Below the pieces are notes generated by a model. It did not search any database and was not told the DNA's origin. It saw nothing but the letters and a program-made list of their open reading frames with translations. A stretch of 64,000 nt of DNA from Bacillota bacterium (GTDB taxonomy: Bacteria; Bacillota; Clostridia; Christensenellales; Aristaeellaceae). The stretch is from contig JAEZIN010000028.1 of assembly GCA_023436585.1 (NCBI GenBank), positions 124,001-188,000 on the forward strand. Direction: 5' to 3'. Shown here one piece after another: positions 35,482 through 45,412 of the stretch. Position numbers and translations under genes: made by a program. Numbering within the stretch: the stretch's first letter is position 1; the number at the start of each line of letters is the position of its first letter.

Positions 35482-38400
35482 ATGCAGTTGAACAGGCGTT
35501 TTTTTCGCGGCCTGCCCTTGGTGACAGCCATCTGTATGGTGTTTTGGGGAGCATGGGCCTGCGCAGAAGCGCTGTCTGGTTCCGGTGCTGTCAGCAGCTA
35601 TGACGCATATCTGCAGGCGATAAGCGGGACAGAAGTTCCGCAAGGGGAGATTCTGATAAACGGCGGCGAATTTGCCGATGCCCATGAAAGCGGAGCGTAT
35701 GCCGAACCGAAGGAAACCCAGGGCATAAAGAACGCTTTGATCCTTCCCAATCCTTCCGGCTTTGTGGATTGGGTATTTACAGTGGATGCGCCTGGTTGGT
35801 ATGGGCTTGAAATCACCTATCTTGCGCTGCCCGCGCGGGAAAATGATATCCAGATGCGGCTGATGCTGGACAATGCTTATCCATTCGAGCAATGCCGGAA
35901 TCTCCTGCTTCGGCGGCTGTACGAGGCGGAGGGGTCCATCACAAGGGACAGCCGGGATCACGACATCCGGCCCAGGCTGAAAGAGGCTGCCCTCTGGCAG
36001 AGTGTATTTTTCCAGGACCATAACAACCATTATGGCGAGCCCTACCGTTTTTACCTGACGCTTGGGGAGCATACCCTAAGCCTTGGATTGACGGCCGAAG
36101 CGCTGGCCATCAAAAGCCTCAGGTTCGCGAAAGTCCCTGGCTCCCTGCCGTATGAACAGGCTGTAGGGGATTTGCCCAACCATGCGCAAAACGTAACCGT
36201 TTTCGTGGAGGCCGAAGATGCCGGGCTCCGTAACAGCCCTGTGCTCTACCCCTTAAGCGAGCGGGCCGATCAAGCCACCAGCCCCAGCGATCCCGTAAAG
36301 GTGCGCATGAACACCATCGGCGGGGAGAACTGGAAGCGCCAGGGGGAATGGATGGAGTGGGCTTTTTCAGTGCCAGAAGATGGCCTGTACCATTTGAGCA
36401 TGCGAGTCAATACTGATTTTCTTAGGGGCATGGGCAGTACCCGTAGGCTGTATATCGACGGCAGAATCCCTTTTGAAGAAGCAAACCATGTGACGGTGCC
36501 CTATGCGCCGCAGTGGCAGATGTACACGCTTTCCGACGGGAAGGGAACCCTATTGCCGCTGTACCTGACAAAAGGAAGCCACACCCTCAAGCTGGAGGTG
36601 GCCAGCGGGCCTTACAGCGAACCGCTGAGAAAGCTGGAAGAAGCCATCGCGGACTTGGGTGCCATCTACCGCAGGATCATCGTCATCACTGGCGACAATG
36701 CCGATGGCGACAGGATCACCATCGACCTGAACCGGGATTTCCATCTGGACAAAAAAATCCCCGGCCTGATGGAGGATTTTTCGAGGATCGCCGTGCTGTT
36801 GAAAACCCAGCAGCAGGTCATTGAGCAAAACACATCGGGGGGCAGCGAGGCCGCTTTGCTGACTCAGATTGCCGTGCAACTGGAGAACTTCGTCAAGTAT
36901 CCGGAGGATATTCCCCTCCGGCTGGAGTCCTTGAAGAACAACATCTCCAGCCTTGCCTCCCAGGTATTAAGGCTTCGGGAACAGCCTATGCAGCTGGACT
37001 ATTTCGCTCTGACATCCGTGGACATGCCTTTGCCCAAGTCGGGCGCTGGCTTTTTTGACCAGGCGGCCTTCCGCCTGAAGGCGTTTTTCGGTTCCTTTTC
37101 CGAAAATTATTCGGCTGTGGGGGATGTGTATCAGGACAGCAAGACCGCCCCGACCATCACCGTTTGGGTTTGCGCCAATGACCTTGGCGCGACAGGCATT
37201 GCCTCCGGCCGCGACCAGACCCAAATCCTCAAGGAGCTCATCGACCAGCGGTTTGTACGGGAAACGGGCATCCAGGTCAACCTGAGCCTGATTGACGGCT
37301 CCCAGACGCTGATGCAGGCCATTCTGGGCGGCAAAGGCCCGGATGTGGCCATTACCGTGTACAAGGAACTGCCGGTGAATCTGGCCATGCGGGGAGCCCT
37401 TGAGGACCTAACGCAGTTTGAGGGGTTTTCGTCTGTCAAAAGCCGCTTTATGGATTCTGCGCTGGTGCCCTATACCTATCAGGGCGGCGTGTATGCCCTG
37501 CCTGAAACGCAGAATTTTGAGATGATTTTTTACAGGAAGGATATATTTGCACAGCTTGGCCTGTCGGTGCCCAACACTTGGGAAGAGTTCAAGGCCCTTG
37601 TGCCTGTGATCCAGAAGCAGGGCATGCAGGTGGGCATTCCTTCGCCTACGGTGACAAACAACAATACACTGGGCTTTCAGGCGCAGCTGTTCCAGCGGGG
37701 ACTGAACTACTATACAAGCGACCTGATGCAGACCCAGTTCCAGGACCCCCTGGCGCTGGAAGCCTTTAAGGCCTGGACAGACCTGTACGCAAAATACGCA
37801 CTGCCGGTGAAGTATGATTTCTTCTCCAGGTTCCGTACAGGCACCATGCCCATTGCCATTGAAAGCTACACCACCGCCAATACCCTGGCTGCGGCTGCGC
37901 CAGAACTGGACGGCTTATGGGATATTGCCCCCATCCCCGGCGTCAAACAAAAGGATGGGACCATCGACAGAAGCGAGGGAGCCATGGGCACGGGGGCGAT
38001 TCTCATCGCGGCCTCCAAGGAGAAGGCAGCGGCCTTTGAATTCATCTCCTGGTGGGTAAGCAGCGACATTCAGACAGAATTCGGCCATGCGCTGGAAAGT
38101 TTGATGGGAGCATCGGCCCGCTGGCCTACCGCCAATACGGCTGCCTTTGAGCGGATGAAATGGACGCTTCCCCAGCAAAAGGCTTTGCTGGAGCAGTGGA
38201 AATATGTCAAGGACATCCCCCAGCTGCCGGGCAATTACATTACCAACAGAAACCTGTCTTTTGCTTTCCGGGCGGTGGTCTACAACAAGCAGAACCAGCG
38301 GGAAGTGCTCAACAAGTACAACAAGGAAATCAACAAGGAAATCAGGCGCAAATGGGCGGAATTTGGGTACGCCCCGGCGGAAGGGGGGAAGGCGCCATGA
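35482..38400 (+). CDS. Large solute-binding protein with N-terminal carbohydrate-binding modules
   Basis: 972 residues, about twice the size of a normal SBP. A signal peptide is followed by two beta-sandwich modules: about 35-225 (ending GEHTLSLGLTAEALAIKSLRF) and about 230-400 (VEAEDA, GEWMEWAFSVPEDGLYHLSM, KGSHTLKLEVA), both like CBM35/CBM6-type domains. A helical linker lies at 400-530. From about 555 to 960 it is a family-1 SBP (TITVWVCANDLG, GGKGPDVAI, GVYALPETQNFEMIFYRKDIF, WWVSSDIQTEFG). Start at 35482 behind GGAG; its end overlaps the next gene as ATGA. The modules probably hold polymer near the transporter; this is inference. Confidence 0.85.
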   Translation: MQLNRRFFRGLPLVTAICMVFWGAWACAEALSGSGAVSSYDAYLQAISGTEVPQGEILINGGEFADAHESGAYAEPKETQGIKNALILPNPSGFVDWVFTVDAPGWYGLEITYLALPARENDIQMRLMLDNAYPFEQCRNLLLRRLYEAEGSITRDSRDHDIRPRLKEAALWQSVFFQDHNNHYGEPYRFYLTLGEHTLSLGLTAEALAIKSLRFAKVPGSLPYEQAVGDLPNHAQNVTVFVEAEDAGLRNSPVLYPLSERADQATSPSDPVKVRMNTIGGENWKRQGEWMEWAFSVPEDGLYHLSMRVNTDFLRGMGSTRRLYIDGRIPFEEANHVTVPYAPQWQMYTLSDGKGTLLPLYLTKGSHTLKLEVASGPYSEPLRKLEEAIADLGAIYRRIIVITGDNADGDRITIDLNRDFHLDKKIPGLMEDFSRIAVLLKTQQQVIEQNTSGGSEAALLTQIAVQLENFVKYPEDIPLRLESLKNNISSLASQVLRLREQPMQLDYFALTSVDMPLPKSGAGFFDQAAFRLKAFFGSFSENYSAVGDVYQDSKTAPTITVWVCANDLGATGIASGRDQTQILKELIDQRFVRETGIQVNLSLIDGSQTLMQAILGGKGPDVAITVYKELPVNLAMRGALEDLTQFEGFSSVKSRFMDSALVPYTYQGGVYALPETQNFEMIFYRKDIFAQLGLSVPNTWEEFKALVPVIQKQGMQVGIPSPTVTNNNTLGFQAQLFQRGLNYYTSDLMQTQFQDPLALEAFKAWTDLYAKYALPVKYDFFSRFRTGTMPIAIESYTTANTLAAAAPELDGLWDIAPIPGVKQKDGTIDRSEGAMGTGAILIAASKEKAAAFEFISWWVSSDIQTEFGHALESLMGASARWPTANTAAFERMKWTLPQQKALLEQWKYVKDIPQLPGNYITNRNLSFAFRAVVYNKQNQREVLNKYNKEINKEIRRKWAEFGYAPAEGGKAP

Positions 38401-39347
38401 TTGCTTTTCAAAGACGGGCTATAAAGGCGCTGCATAAAAGACCCCGGGAACATACGCCTTACAGCTTTGCAGCCGTTTTGTTTACAGGCCCTTTTCTGGT
38501 GTTGTTTTTTACGTTTACCATCCTGCCTATTATCGCCTCGGTGGTACTGAGCTTTACGAATTTCAACATGCTGCAGACGCCGTCCTTCGTGGGCATGGAT
38601 AACTACGTGCGCCTATTGCTGGAGGATGACATCTTCCTGACCGCGCTTCGCAATACCATGATCTTTGCGCTGGTTACGGGGCCATTAAGCTACATGCTCA
38701 GCTTTGTGTTCGCCTGGTTCATATCGGATTTCAAACGCGGCCTGCGGACCTTTTTGACCTTCCTGTTTTACACGCCTTCCCTGGCAGGCAATGTATATTT
38801 CATCTGGACATACATCTTCAGCGATGACTCGGCCGGCTTTTTGAACTCCCTGCTCCTGCGGATGGGAGTCATACGGGAAAGCATCTACTGGCTATCCGAT
38901 CCCGGCAAAAACATGATGGTGGTCATTGTTGTCATCCTGTGGCTGAGCATGAGCGTTGGTTTTTTGTCCTTTGTGGCCGGGCTGCAAAGCATGGATAAAT
39001 CACTGTATGAAGCCGGGGCGGTAGACGGGGTCAAGAACCGGTTTCAGGAGCTTTGGTACATCACCCTGCCCCAGATGGTGCCCCAGCTTTTGTTCGGTGC
39101 GGTCATGCAGATTTCCACGTCCTTTGCCGTGGGGTATGAAGCCATGTCGCTCACAGGCTTTCCCTCCACAGATTATTCCACCCATACCATTGTGCTGCAC
39201 ATTCTCGATTATGGGGCCATCCGCTTTGAAATGGGCTACGCTTCCGCCATTGCGGTGATTCTCTTCCTTTTGATGCTTGTGTTCTGGTCCCTGGTGAAAA
39301 AGGCGCTGCATACCTTTGGCGGCGGGGAAGGGGGCGAGGCATCATGA
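38397..39347 (+). CDS. Sugar ABC transporter permease (MalF-type), first system
   Basis: 316 residues, six membrane segments (first at about 30-50, FTGPFLVLFFTFTILPIIASVVL), EAA loop EAGAVDGVKNRFQELWYITLP. The start at 38397 overlaps the SBP stop (ATGA) behind AAGGGGGGAAGG; the longer frame is SBP sequence in another phase. It partners the next permease. Confidence 0.92.
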   Translation: MIAFQRRAIKALHKRPREHTPYSFAAVLFTGPFLVLFFTFTILPIIASVVLSFTNFNMLQTPSFVGMDNYVRLLLEDDIFLTALRNTMIFALVTGPLSYMLSFVFAWFISDFKRGLRTFLTFLFYTPSLAGNVYFIWTYIFSDDSAGFLNSLLLRMGVIRESIYWLSDPGKNMMVVIVVILWLSMSVGFLSFVAGLQSMDKSLYEAGAVDGVKNRFQELWYITLPQMVPQLLFGAVMQISTSFAVGYEAMSLTGFPSTDYSTHTIVLHILDYGAIRFEMGYASAIAVILFLLMLVFWSLVKKALHTFGGGEGGEAS

Positions 39348-40234
39348 CAAGAACCATGCCAAATCCAACCCCCAAAGGCCTCCGTGCAAAACAGAAGCGG
39401 GTGTCGCGTTCCCTGCGGGGCAATGCGCTGGTGCTCTTCTTTCTTTTGATGATGAGCGTATTTATGGTGCTGCCGCTTTTATATACCGCTGTCACAGCTT
39501 TCAAGCCCACCAGTGAGCTGTTTTTGTATCCGCCAAAGTTCTTTGTTCAGAACCCTACCTTGGAGAACTTTTCCACTATGATCCGCCTGGTCAATGAAAT
39601 GTGGGTGCCTTTTGAACGGTACCTGTTCAACAGCCTGCTGGTGGCAGCGGCCGGTACAGTGGGGTATGTGACGATAGCCGGCATGGCGGCATACGCCCTG
39701 GCTAAATACAGGCACAAGTGGCTGAAGGTCTTTTATGTGGTGGTGGTATGGGCCATCCTTTTCCGCCCGGAGGTGACGGGCATCCCACAATACATCATCA
39801 TATCCCGGCTGGGTCTGATCAACACCTATTGGGCGATCCTTCTGCCCATGATGAGCGGCTCCTTTGGGGTATTCCTGGTTCGGCAGTTTGTGGTGACGGC
39901 CGTGCCCGATTCGGTGATTGAGGCTGCCCATATCGACGGGGCCGGCGAATTCCGCCTGTTTTTATCCATTGTGGTGCCCATGATCAAACCGGCCCTGCTG
40001 ACGCTGTCCATTTTCACATTCCAGGGGCTGTGGAACGCCTCAGGCGTAACGTATATCTACGATGAAAGCATGAAGGTTCTCCCTGTCATGCTAAGACAAA
40101 TCGCTTCCGCAGGCATTGCCAGGGCGGGGGCCGGGGCGGCTGTGGCACTGGTGCTGATGATTCCCCCCGTGGTGTTTTTCCTATTCAGCCAGTCCTCCGT
40201 GCTGGAGACCATGTCGCATTCCGGAATGAAGTAA
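39344..40234 (+). CDS. Sugar ABC transporter permease (MalG-type), first system
   Basis: 296 residues, six membrane segments, EAA loop EAAHIDGAGEFRLFLSIVVP. ATGA overlap with the previous gene. The C-terminal FLFSQSSVLETMSHSGMK differs from the KYFVxGI ending of the LplC-type permeases elsewhere in the window, so this pair belongs to another branch. Confidence 0.92.
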   Translation: MTRTMPNPTPKGLRAKQKRVSRSLRGNALVLFFLLMMSVFMVLPLLYTAVTAFKPTSELFLYPPKFFVQNPTLENFSTMIRLVNEMWVPFERYLFNSLLVAAAGTVGYVTIAGMAAYALAKYRHKWLKVFYVVVVWAILFRPEVTGIPQYIIISRLGLINTYWAILLPMMSGSFGVFLVRQFVVTAVPDSVIEAAHIDGAGEFRLFLSIVVPMIKPALLTLSIFTFQGLWNASGVTYIYDESMKVLPVMLRQIASAGIARAGAGAAVALVLMIPPVVFFLFSQSSVLETMSHSGMK

Positions 40235-40249
40235 AGGGGGAAGCAGATC

Positions 40250-42277
40250 ATGGCAAAACGCCTCGCCGCCTTTTTCCTGTGCCTGATGCTCCTCCCCGCT
40301 GCCCTGGTGCCCGCAGGGGCGGAGGAAGCGCCGTACAGCGGTTATACCTACAACCGGTATGGGCAATCGGTGCCATCTCCCATCGGATATAGGGTCAAGG
40401 CTGTGCTGAATGCCGCAGCCATGGGTGTCACACCATTAAGTCAACCACAGGATCTGGCCTGGGATGATAACCATGGAGAATTGTACATTGCCGATACGGG
40501 AAATTCCCGGGTACTGGTGCTTAATAGCAGTTACCGCCTGCTCCGGGAATACAGTGCTTTTGAAAACACGGCGCTGATCAGTCCCAAGGGCGTTTTTGCG
40601 GACCGGGGCGGAGACATCTACATCGCGGATGACGGGCTGGGCGCCGTGATCAGTGCCGGCAGGGACGGAAGGCTGAACCGCCTGTATACGCGGCCTGTAA
40701 GCGACCTGTACGAGGAAACCACGCCATACAAACCGCAAAAGGTGGTGGCAGACAGTGCCGGGCGCGTGTATGTGCTGTCGCAGGGAGTATACCAGGGCTT
40801 AATCTGCTTTTACCGTGACGGGACTTTTATGAATTTTTTCGGTTCCAGCCATGTCACTGTTACGGCCAAGGTCCTTTTGCAAAAGGTTTGGCGCATGTTT
40901 CTGACAAGGGCGCAGCGGGAGGGGCTGGAATCCTTTATCCCAATCGAATACGGCAATATCGCTATCGATGACGAGGATATGATCTACACCGTGGTGATGG
41001 CGGGCGAGCAGGGGGAAAACAGGCCGATTGCCAAGCTGAACCCCATGGGGATCGATATCATCCAAAAAACGACCGTGAACGGCACCTCTTTTGCCGATGT
41101 GCTTCCGGAAAAGGAAGGCATTTATACGGCTTTGGATAAATCCACCAGGGTTATCAGCCAGTTTACAGAAACCTCGGGAACCCTTCTTACCTTTGGCGGA
41201 TACGGCACGCAAAGCGGGCTGTTTCAGGACCCGGTGGCCATGGAACGGGTGGGGGACGATATCCTGGTACTGGATGCCCAGGCCGGCACCATTACCATCT
41301 TTGAGCCTACCGCCTTTGGCCGGGCCATCCATCAGGCCAGCATCCTGTACAATGACGGGCGGTATCAGGAATCCATCCGGCCCTGGATGGATGTACTGAA
41401 GATGGACAACAACTACAACATGGCCTACTTTGGCCTTGGAAAGGCGTACTTTCAGCTGGAAGATTACCAAAAGGCCATGGAATACTTCCGCCAGGGCAAT
41501 TACAAGGATGGATACAGTGAAGCCTTCAAAGAGTATTCCCTTATTCTCGTCCGGGAGAACATGGGCTGGATACTGTTCGCAGCCGTGATGCTTTTCGCGC
41601 TGGCGAAGGGGTGGGGTCTTTACAAAAAGCGCCGCGGGATAAAGAAAGAAAAGCACCGGAACGGCCTGTTCGGAGCGCCTTTATACTGCATGGCACATCC
41701 TTACCAAGGCTTTGAAAGCGTGAAATATGCCGGCCTTGGCTCCGTAGCTTCCGGTGCCATGGTGCTGCTGGTATTCTTTTTGGCGGTGGTGTTTGAGTAT
41801 CTGCAAACGGGCTTTGCCTTCAACCCGAACCGCATTGATAGGCTGAACGTGCAGCTGTTGTTTCTGGGCTCGGTGGGCAGCTTCCTGCTGGTGTATGTCA
41901 GCAATCTGGCTGTCTCCTCCCTGATGGGCGACTGCGAAGGTAAAAAGCGGGAGTTGTTTATTGCTTTTTCCTATGCGCTTGTCCCGGCCGTCCTGGGCAT
42001 GATCGCGCGCACGGCCGTCAGCAACTTTGTAACGCTGGATATGAAGGTCTTTTTGGATTTTTTAAGCTTTGTCACCATGGGCTGGTCAGCCGTACTGCTG
42101 GTGATGGGCGTATACCATGTCAATCAGTTGACGCTGAAAAAAACGCTATGGAATCTTGGGCTCACCGCGCTTGCCGTAATCATCGTCCTGGTGCTGATGG
42201 TGCTGGCCTACAGCCTGTTTCAGCAGATGTGGATATTCATCACCACCATCTACCATGAAATCATGTTCCGGCTGTAG
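40250..42277 (+). CDS. NHL beta-propeller / TPR / Yip1 membrane protein
   Basis: 675 residues. Signal peptide to about Ala24; residues 60-360 are NHL-type repeats (PQDLAWDDNHGELYIADTGNSR, PKGVFADRGGDIYIADDG, PQKVVADSAGRVYVLSQG, DPVAMERVGDDILVLDAQAGT) forming an extracellular propeller; 370-425 is a TPR-like helical repeat (YQESIRPWMDVLK, MAYFGLGKAYFQLEDYQKAMEYF); a membrane helix at about 438-455; and a C-terminal Yip1-type bundle of five helices (about 490-675). Such a protein couples an outside propeller to a membrane domain. It sits between the permeases and the DUF5696 gene and may act as a scaffold or sensor of the import machinery; function is unknown. Confidence 0.8.
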   Translation: MAKRLAAFFLCLMLLPAALVPAGAEEAPYSGYTYNRYGQSVPSPIGYRVKAVLNAAAMGVTPLSQPQDLAWDDNHGELYIADTGNSRVLVLNSSYRLLREYSAFENTALISPKGVFADRGGDIYIADDGLGAVISAGRDGRLNRLYTRPVSDLYEETTPYKPQKVVADSAGRVYVLSQGVYQGLICFYRDGTFMNFFGSSHVTVTAKVLLQKVWRMFLTRAQREGLESFIPIEYGNIAIDDEDMIYTVVMAGEQGENRPIAKLNPMGIDIIQKTTVNGTSFADVLPEKEGIYTALDKSTRVISQFTETSGTLLTFGGYGTQSGLFQDPVAMERVGDDILVLDAQAGTITIFEPTAFGRAIHQASILYNDGRYQESIRPWMDVLKMDNNYNMAYFGLGKAYFQLEDYQKAMEYFRQGNYKDGYSEAFKEYSLILVRENMGWILFAAVMLFALAKGWGLYKKRRGIKKEKHRNGLFGAPLYCMAHPYQGFESVKYAGLGSVASGAMVLLVFFLAVVFEYLQTGFAFNPNRIDRLNVQLLFLGSVGSFLLVYVSNLAVSSLMGDCEGKKRELFIAFSYALVPAVLGMIARTAVSNFVTLDMKVFLDFLSFVTMGWSAVLLVMGVYHVNQLTLKKTLWNLGLTALAVIIVLVLMVLAYSLFQQMWIFITTIYHEIMFRL

Positions 42278-42292
42278 AAAGGAGGGATGCCC

Positions 42293-44497
42293 GTGAAGAC
42301 CGCAAAGCTTTTGCTACTGCTTGCTGCCATGCTGCTTTTGTCATCCCTTCCCTTGTATGGTGCTCTTGGCCTCGCGCCGGATGGATTTACGCTGGTGGAT
42401 GAAAATGACCGGCTCGCGCTGTATATCGATCCCGCGTCCGGCCAGGTCATTGTGGAAAACAAGGCTGATGGATACGTTTGGAGATCAAATCCCGAAAAGC
42501 CCGACGCAAAGGCCAAGGGCGTTCACAAAATGACGCTGCAATCCCAGCTGGTGCTCAATTATATGAGCGACCGGGGAACGGCGCTGTCAGCCCCTTCCCA
42601 GGTGGAAAGCGTGAATAAGGATGGCCTGACGGTACAAATAGAAAACAAGAGCGCTGTATGCCGGTATGATTTTGTCAAGGCCGAAATCGCCGTTACCGTC
42701 CTCTACCGGCTGAAGGATGATTACGTGGAGGTCAGCGTTCCCGTAGACGGCCTGGAAACCAGGGGTGCGAACACCGTATCCTCCCTGGATATCTGGCCCG
42801 CTTTTGATGCCCAGGATGGAAAGGCGCAGGGGTATTTGTTTGTTCCGGATGGCTCCGGGGCCCTGATTGCGTACAACAACGGCGTGACCGCCATGGCGGA
42901 GTACAAGGCCCAAATGTACGGCAAGGATTACAGTATGGAAGGCCAGGTGGGTTCCGCGTTCGTGCTGTCGCGGACGGCGCCTAAAAACGAGGCGGCGGCA
43001 AGGCTGCCGGTGTTCGGCAGCGGCGGCAGGGATCACGGCTTCCTGGCGGTGATTACGGAAAATGATGCCAAGGCGGTCATCCATGCACGGGTATCCAACC
43101 TGACCAGCTACAATTATGTGTACAGCGAGTTTCAGGTCCGTTCCAGCGGCTCTATCATGATGTATAAAAAAGAGTTTGACGCAAGGGTCACCGGCGTCAG
43201 TGAGCGGGATGGGCTGACCAAGGGTGCCTATACCGTGCGGTATTATTGCCTATCCGGGGTGGGGGAGAGCTCCTACGCGGGGATGGCCGGTAAATACAGG
43301 GCCTATCTTCTTTCGGAACAGGGGCTTTTAAAGCGTGTTCAGCCAGGGCAGTACCCCTTGTATTTGGATGTATATGGCTATGTGAAAAAGCAGGCCCAGT
43401 TTCTTGGTTTTCCGTATACGAAGGCCTGGACGCTGACCACCGTATCCGATATCGAGGACATGGCCGCCAGACTGAACATACCGCAGACAGTGGTGCGTTA
43501 TTCCAATTGGGTAAAGGACAGCGCATATGAAAAAATCCCCCAGGATGTTACGCTGCAGGGGGGCCTGGGCACCAAGGAACAGCTTGCCGCATTGGCACAA
43601 AAGCTTAACGCTCAGGGAGGCGGCCTGTACCCGAACGTTGACCTGACGCGGGTGTACAGGGGCGGCAACGGCTTTACCGCCCTGTGGGACGCGGTATTAT
43701 CGCCTGTGAATGCGCCGCAGATGCAGTATCAGCTCAATTATGACAACGCGGCGGTAAACAGCGAGATCCCCCCCTGGTACCTGCTGTCCCCTTCTAAATA
43801 TAGCCTCTTTACCGGCAGGTTCATGGAAAAATACGAAGCGTTGCATCTTCCCGCCATCTCCTTTGCCGGCTTTGGCGAGATATGCACCAGCGATAACCGC
43901 ACCGGCGGCACGGGACGGGGAGATGTGCCTGCCATCGTGCGGGATACCCTTGAAAAGGTGATTGAGAAAAGCCCAAGCGTCATGCTTTCCCATGGCAACG
44001 GCTATGCGGCGGCGCTGGCATCCCACCTTTTGGATGTGCCGGGGGGCAGCAGCGATTATGTCATCTGCAACGAAACCATACCCTTTTTCCAGATGGTGTA
44101 TCACGGCTATATCCCCTATGCCATGGATGCGGTCAACCATATGTCAAACCCCGGGGAAGCCGTATTGAAATGCCTGGAATATGGCGCCAGTCCCATGTAT
44201 TCCTTTGTGAAACAGAACAAGGAGGAACTGCTTACCTCACGGATGATGTTTCTGTATTCTCCCGATTTTGACCTGTGGTTGGATACGGTCAAGCAGGATT
44301 ATGATACCCTGTTCCCGGTGCTCAGCCGTGTGGCGGCGGAGAGGATCACCGGCCACCGGCGCATTTCACCTACACTGGCGCTGACAGAATATGAGACGCT
44401 TTGCGTATACGTGAATTATGGTGACGATGCACAGACGGTGGATTTGCAAACCGTTCCGGCCATGGGATTCCTTGCGGTGGAGGTGAAGGCAAAATGA
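42293..44497 (+). CDS. DUF5696 domain protein, secreted, glycosidase-like
   Basis: 734 residues from a GTG at 42293, which has GGAGG seven bases upstream (an ATG at 42287 would touch it). An N-terminal hydrophobic segment (LLLLLAAMLLLSSLPLYGALG) serves as signal or anchor. Residues about 30-330 form a beta-sandwich (FTLVDENDRLALYIDPASG, VPDGSGALIAYNNG); about 355-640 look like a TIM barrel (YPLYLDVYGYVKKQ, GGGLYPNVDLTRVY, ISFAGFGEICTSD, YVICNETIPFFQM). This matches the DUF5696 family, which has no established activity that I can name; the fold and place suggest an extracytoplasmic glycoside hydrolase. It is translationally coupled to the next permease. Confidence 0.78.
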   Translation: MKTAKLLLLLAAMLLLSSLPLYGALGLAPDGFTLVDENDRLALYIDPASGQVIVENKADGYVWRSNPEKPDAKAKGVHKMTLQSQLVLNYMSDRGTALSAPSQVESVNKDGLTVQIENKSAVCRYDFVKAEIAVTVLYRLKDDYVEVSVPVDGLETRGANTVSSLDIWPAFDAQDGKAQGYLFVPDGSGALIAYNNGVTAMAEYKAQMYGKDYSMEGQVGSAFVLSRTAPKNEAAARLPVFGSGGRDHGFLAVITENDAKAVIHARVSNLTSYNYVYSEFQVRSSGSIMMYKKEFDARVTGVSERDGLTKGAYTVRYYCLSGVGESSYAGMAGKYRAYLLSEQGLLKRVQPGQYPLYLDVYGYVKKQAQFLGFPYTKAWTLTTVSDIEDMAARLNIPQTVVRYSNWVKDSAYEKIPQDVTLQGGLGTKEQLAALAQKLNAQGGGLYPNVDLTRVYRGGNGFTALWDAVLSPVNAPQMQYQLNYDNAAVNSEIPPWYLLSPSKYSLFTGRFMEKYEALHLPAISFAGFGEICTSDNRTGGTGRGDVPAIVRDTLEKVIEKSPSVMLSHGNGYAAALASHLLDVPGGSSDYVICNETIPFFQMVYHGYIPYAMDAVNHMSNPGEAVLKCLEYGASPMYSFVKQNKEELLTSRMMFLYSPDFDLWLDTVKQDYDTLFPVLSRVAAERITGHRRISPTLALTEYETLCVYVNYGDDAQTVDLQTVPAMGFLAVEVKAK

Positions 44498-45411
44498 ACC
44501 GCGGTGCTGCTTTGGGCAAGCTCAAACGCCGGAAAGCCCGTTGGGGGTATCTGTTTGTTGCGCCTTGGCTTTTAGGCTTCCTGTTCTTTTTCGCCATGCC
44601 TGTTCTGCAATCCCTTTGGTACAGCCTGAATGATATCAAGATGTCGGATACGGGCTTTGCCCTCACCTTTGCAGGAACAGGCAATTATGCCTTCATGCTC
44701 TTCAAGGATGCCGGGTTTGTGCCCCTTCTTACAAACTCGGTGTTGGAAATGTTCTATAAGGTGCCCTTGATTGTTATCCTTAGCCTGTTTATTGCCGTGC
44801 TGCTCAACCAGAAATTCCGGGGCAAGGGATTTTTCCGCAGCGTGTTTTTCCTGCCGGTAATCATCACCAGCGGCGTTACGTATGTCATGCTCCAGGGCGT
44901 TATCAATGGCAATACCCTGGGGGCAGCGCAAAACGCCTACATCTTTCAAAGCGCGGGGCTGCGGGAGATGATGATTGCCGCCAGCCTGCCTGTCGGCATT
45001 GTCAACGCCATCAACGAGATCGTCAACAGGGTGTTTGCTTTGATTATGGAATCCGGCGTGCAGATTCTGCTCTTTTTAAGCGGGCTGCAAAAGATTCCCC
45101 CAAGCACCTATGAGGCGGCGCGGATGGAAGGGGCGGGGGAGTGGGATTCCTTCTGGAAAATCACCGTTCCCCAGATGGTGCCCATCATGCTGCTGAACGT
45201 GGTGTATTCCATTATCGATTCCTTTTTGGCGTATGGCACGGAGAATACAGGCAACCGCGTCATGGCGGCCATCTACCGTACGGGCTTTGGCAGCCAGTTT
45301 CAGTTCGGCCTGGCGGCCAGCATGAGTTGGATCTATATGGCGGTCATCACGCTGATTCTGCTGCTGGCCTTTTTTGTGCTGGGCAGGCTGGCCAGAAGAA
45401 TGGAGGAGTAA
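44494..45411 (+). CDS. Sugar ABC transporter permease (MalF-type), second system
   Basis: 305 residues, six membrane segments, EAA loop EAARMEGAGEWDSFWKITVP (Glu in place of the usual Asp before Gly). ATGA overlap with the DUF5696 gene, showing cotranscription. It is distinct in sequence from the permease at 38.4 kb, so the operon really holds two transporters. Confidence 0.92.
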   Translation: MNRGAALGKLKRRKARWGYLFVAPWLLGFLFFFAMPVLQSLWYSLNDIKMSDTGFALTFAGTGNYAFMLFKDAGFVPLLTNSVLEMFYKVPLIVILSLFIAVLLNQKFRGKGFFRSVFFLPVIITSGVTYVMLQGVINGNTLGAAQNAYIFQSAGLREMMIAASLPVGIVNAINEIVNRVFALIMESGVQILLFLSGLQKIPPSTYEAARMEGAGEWDSFWKITVPQMVPIMLLNVVYSIIDSFLAYGTENTGNRVMAAIYRTGFGSQFQFGLAASMSWIYMAVITLILLLAFFVLGRLARRMEE

Positions 45412-45412
45412 C

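Noticed and set aside
38160..38396. N-terminal extension of the permease frame
   Set aside because: The bases encode the end of the SBP in another frame; the true start overlaps the SBP stop with a proper ribosome site.
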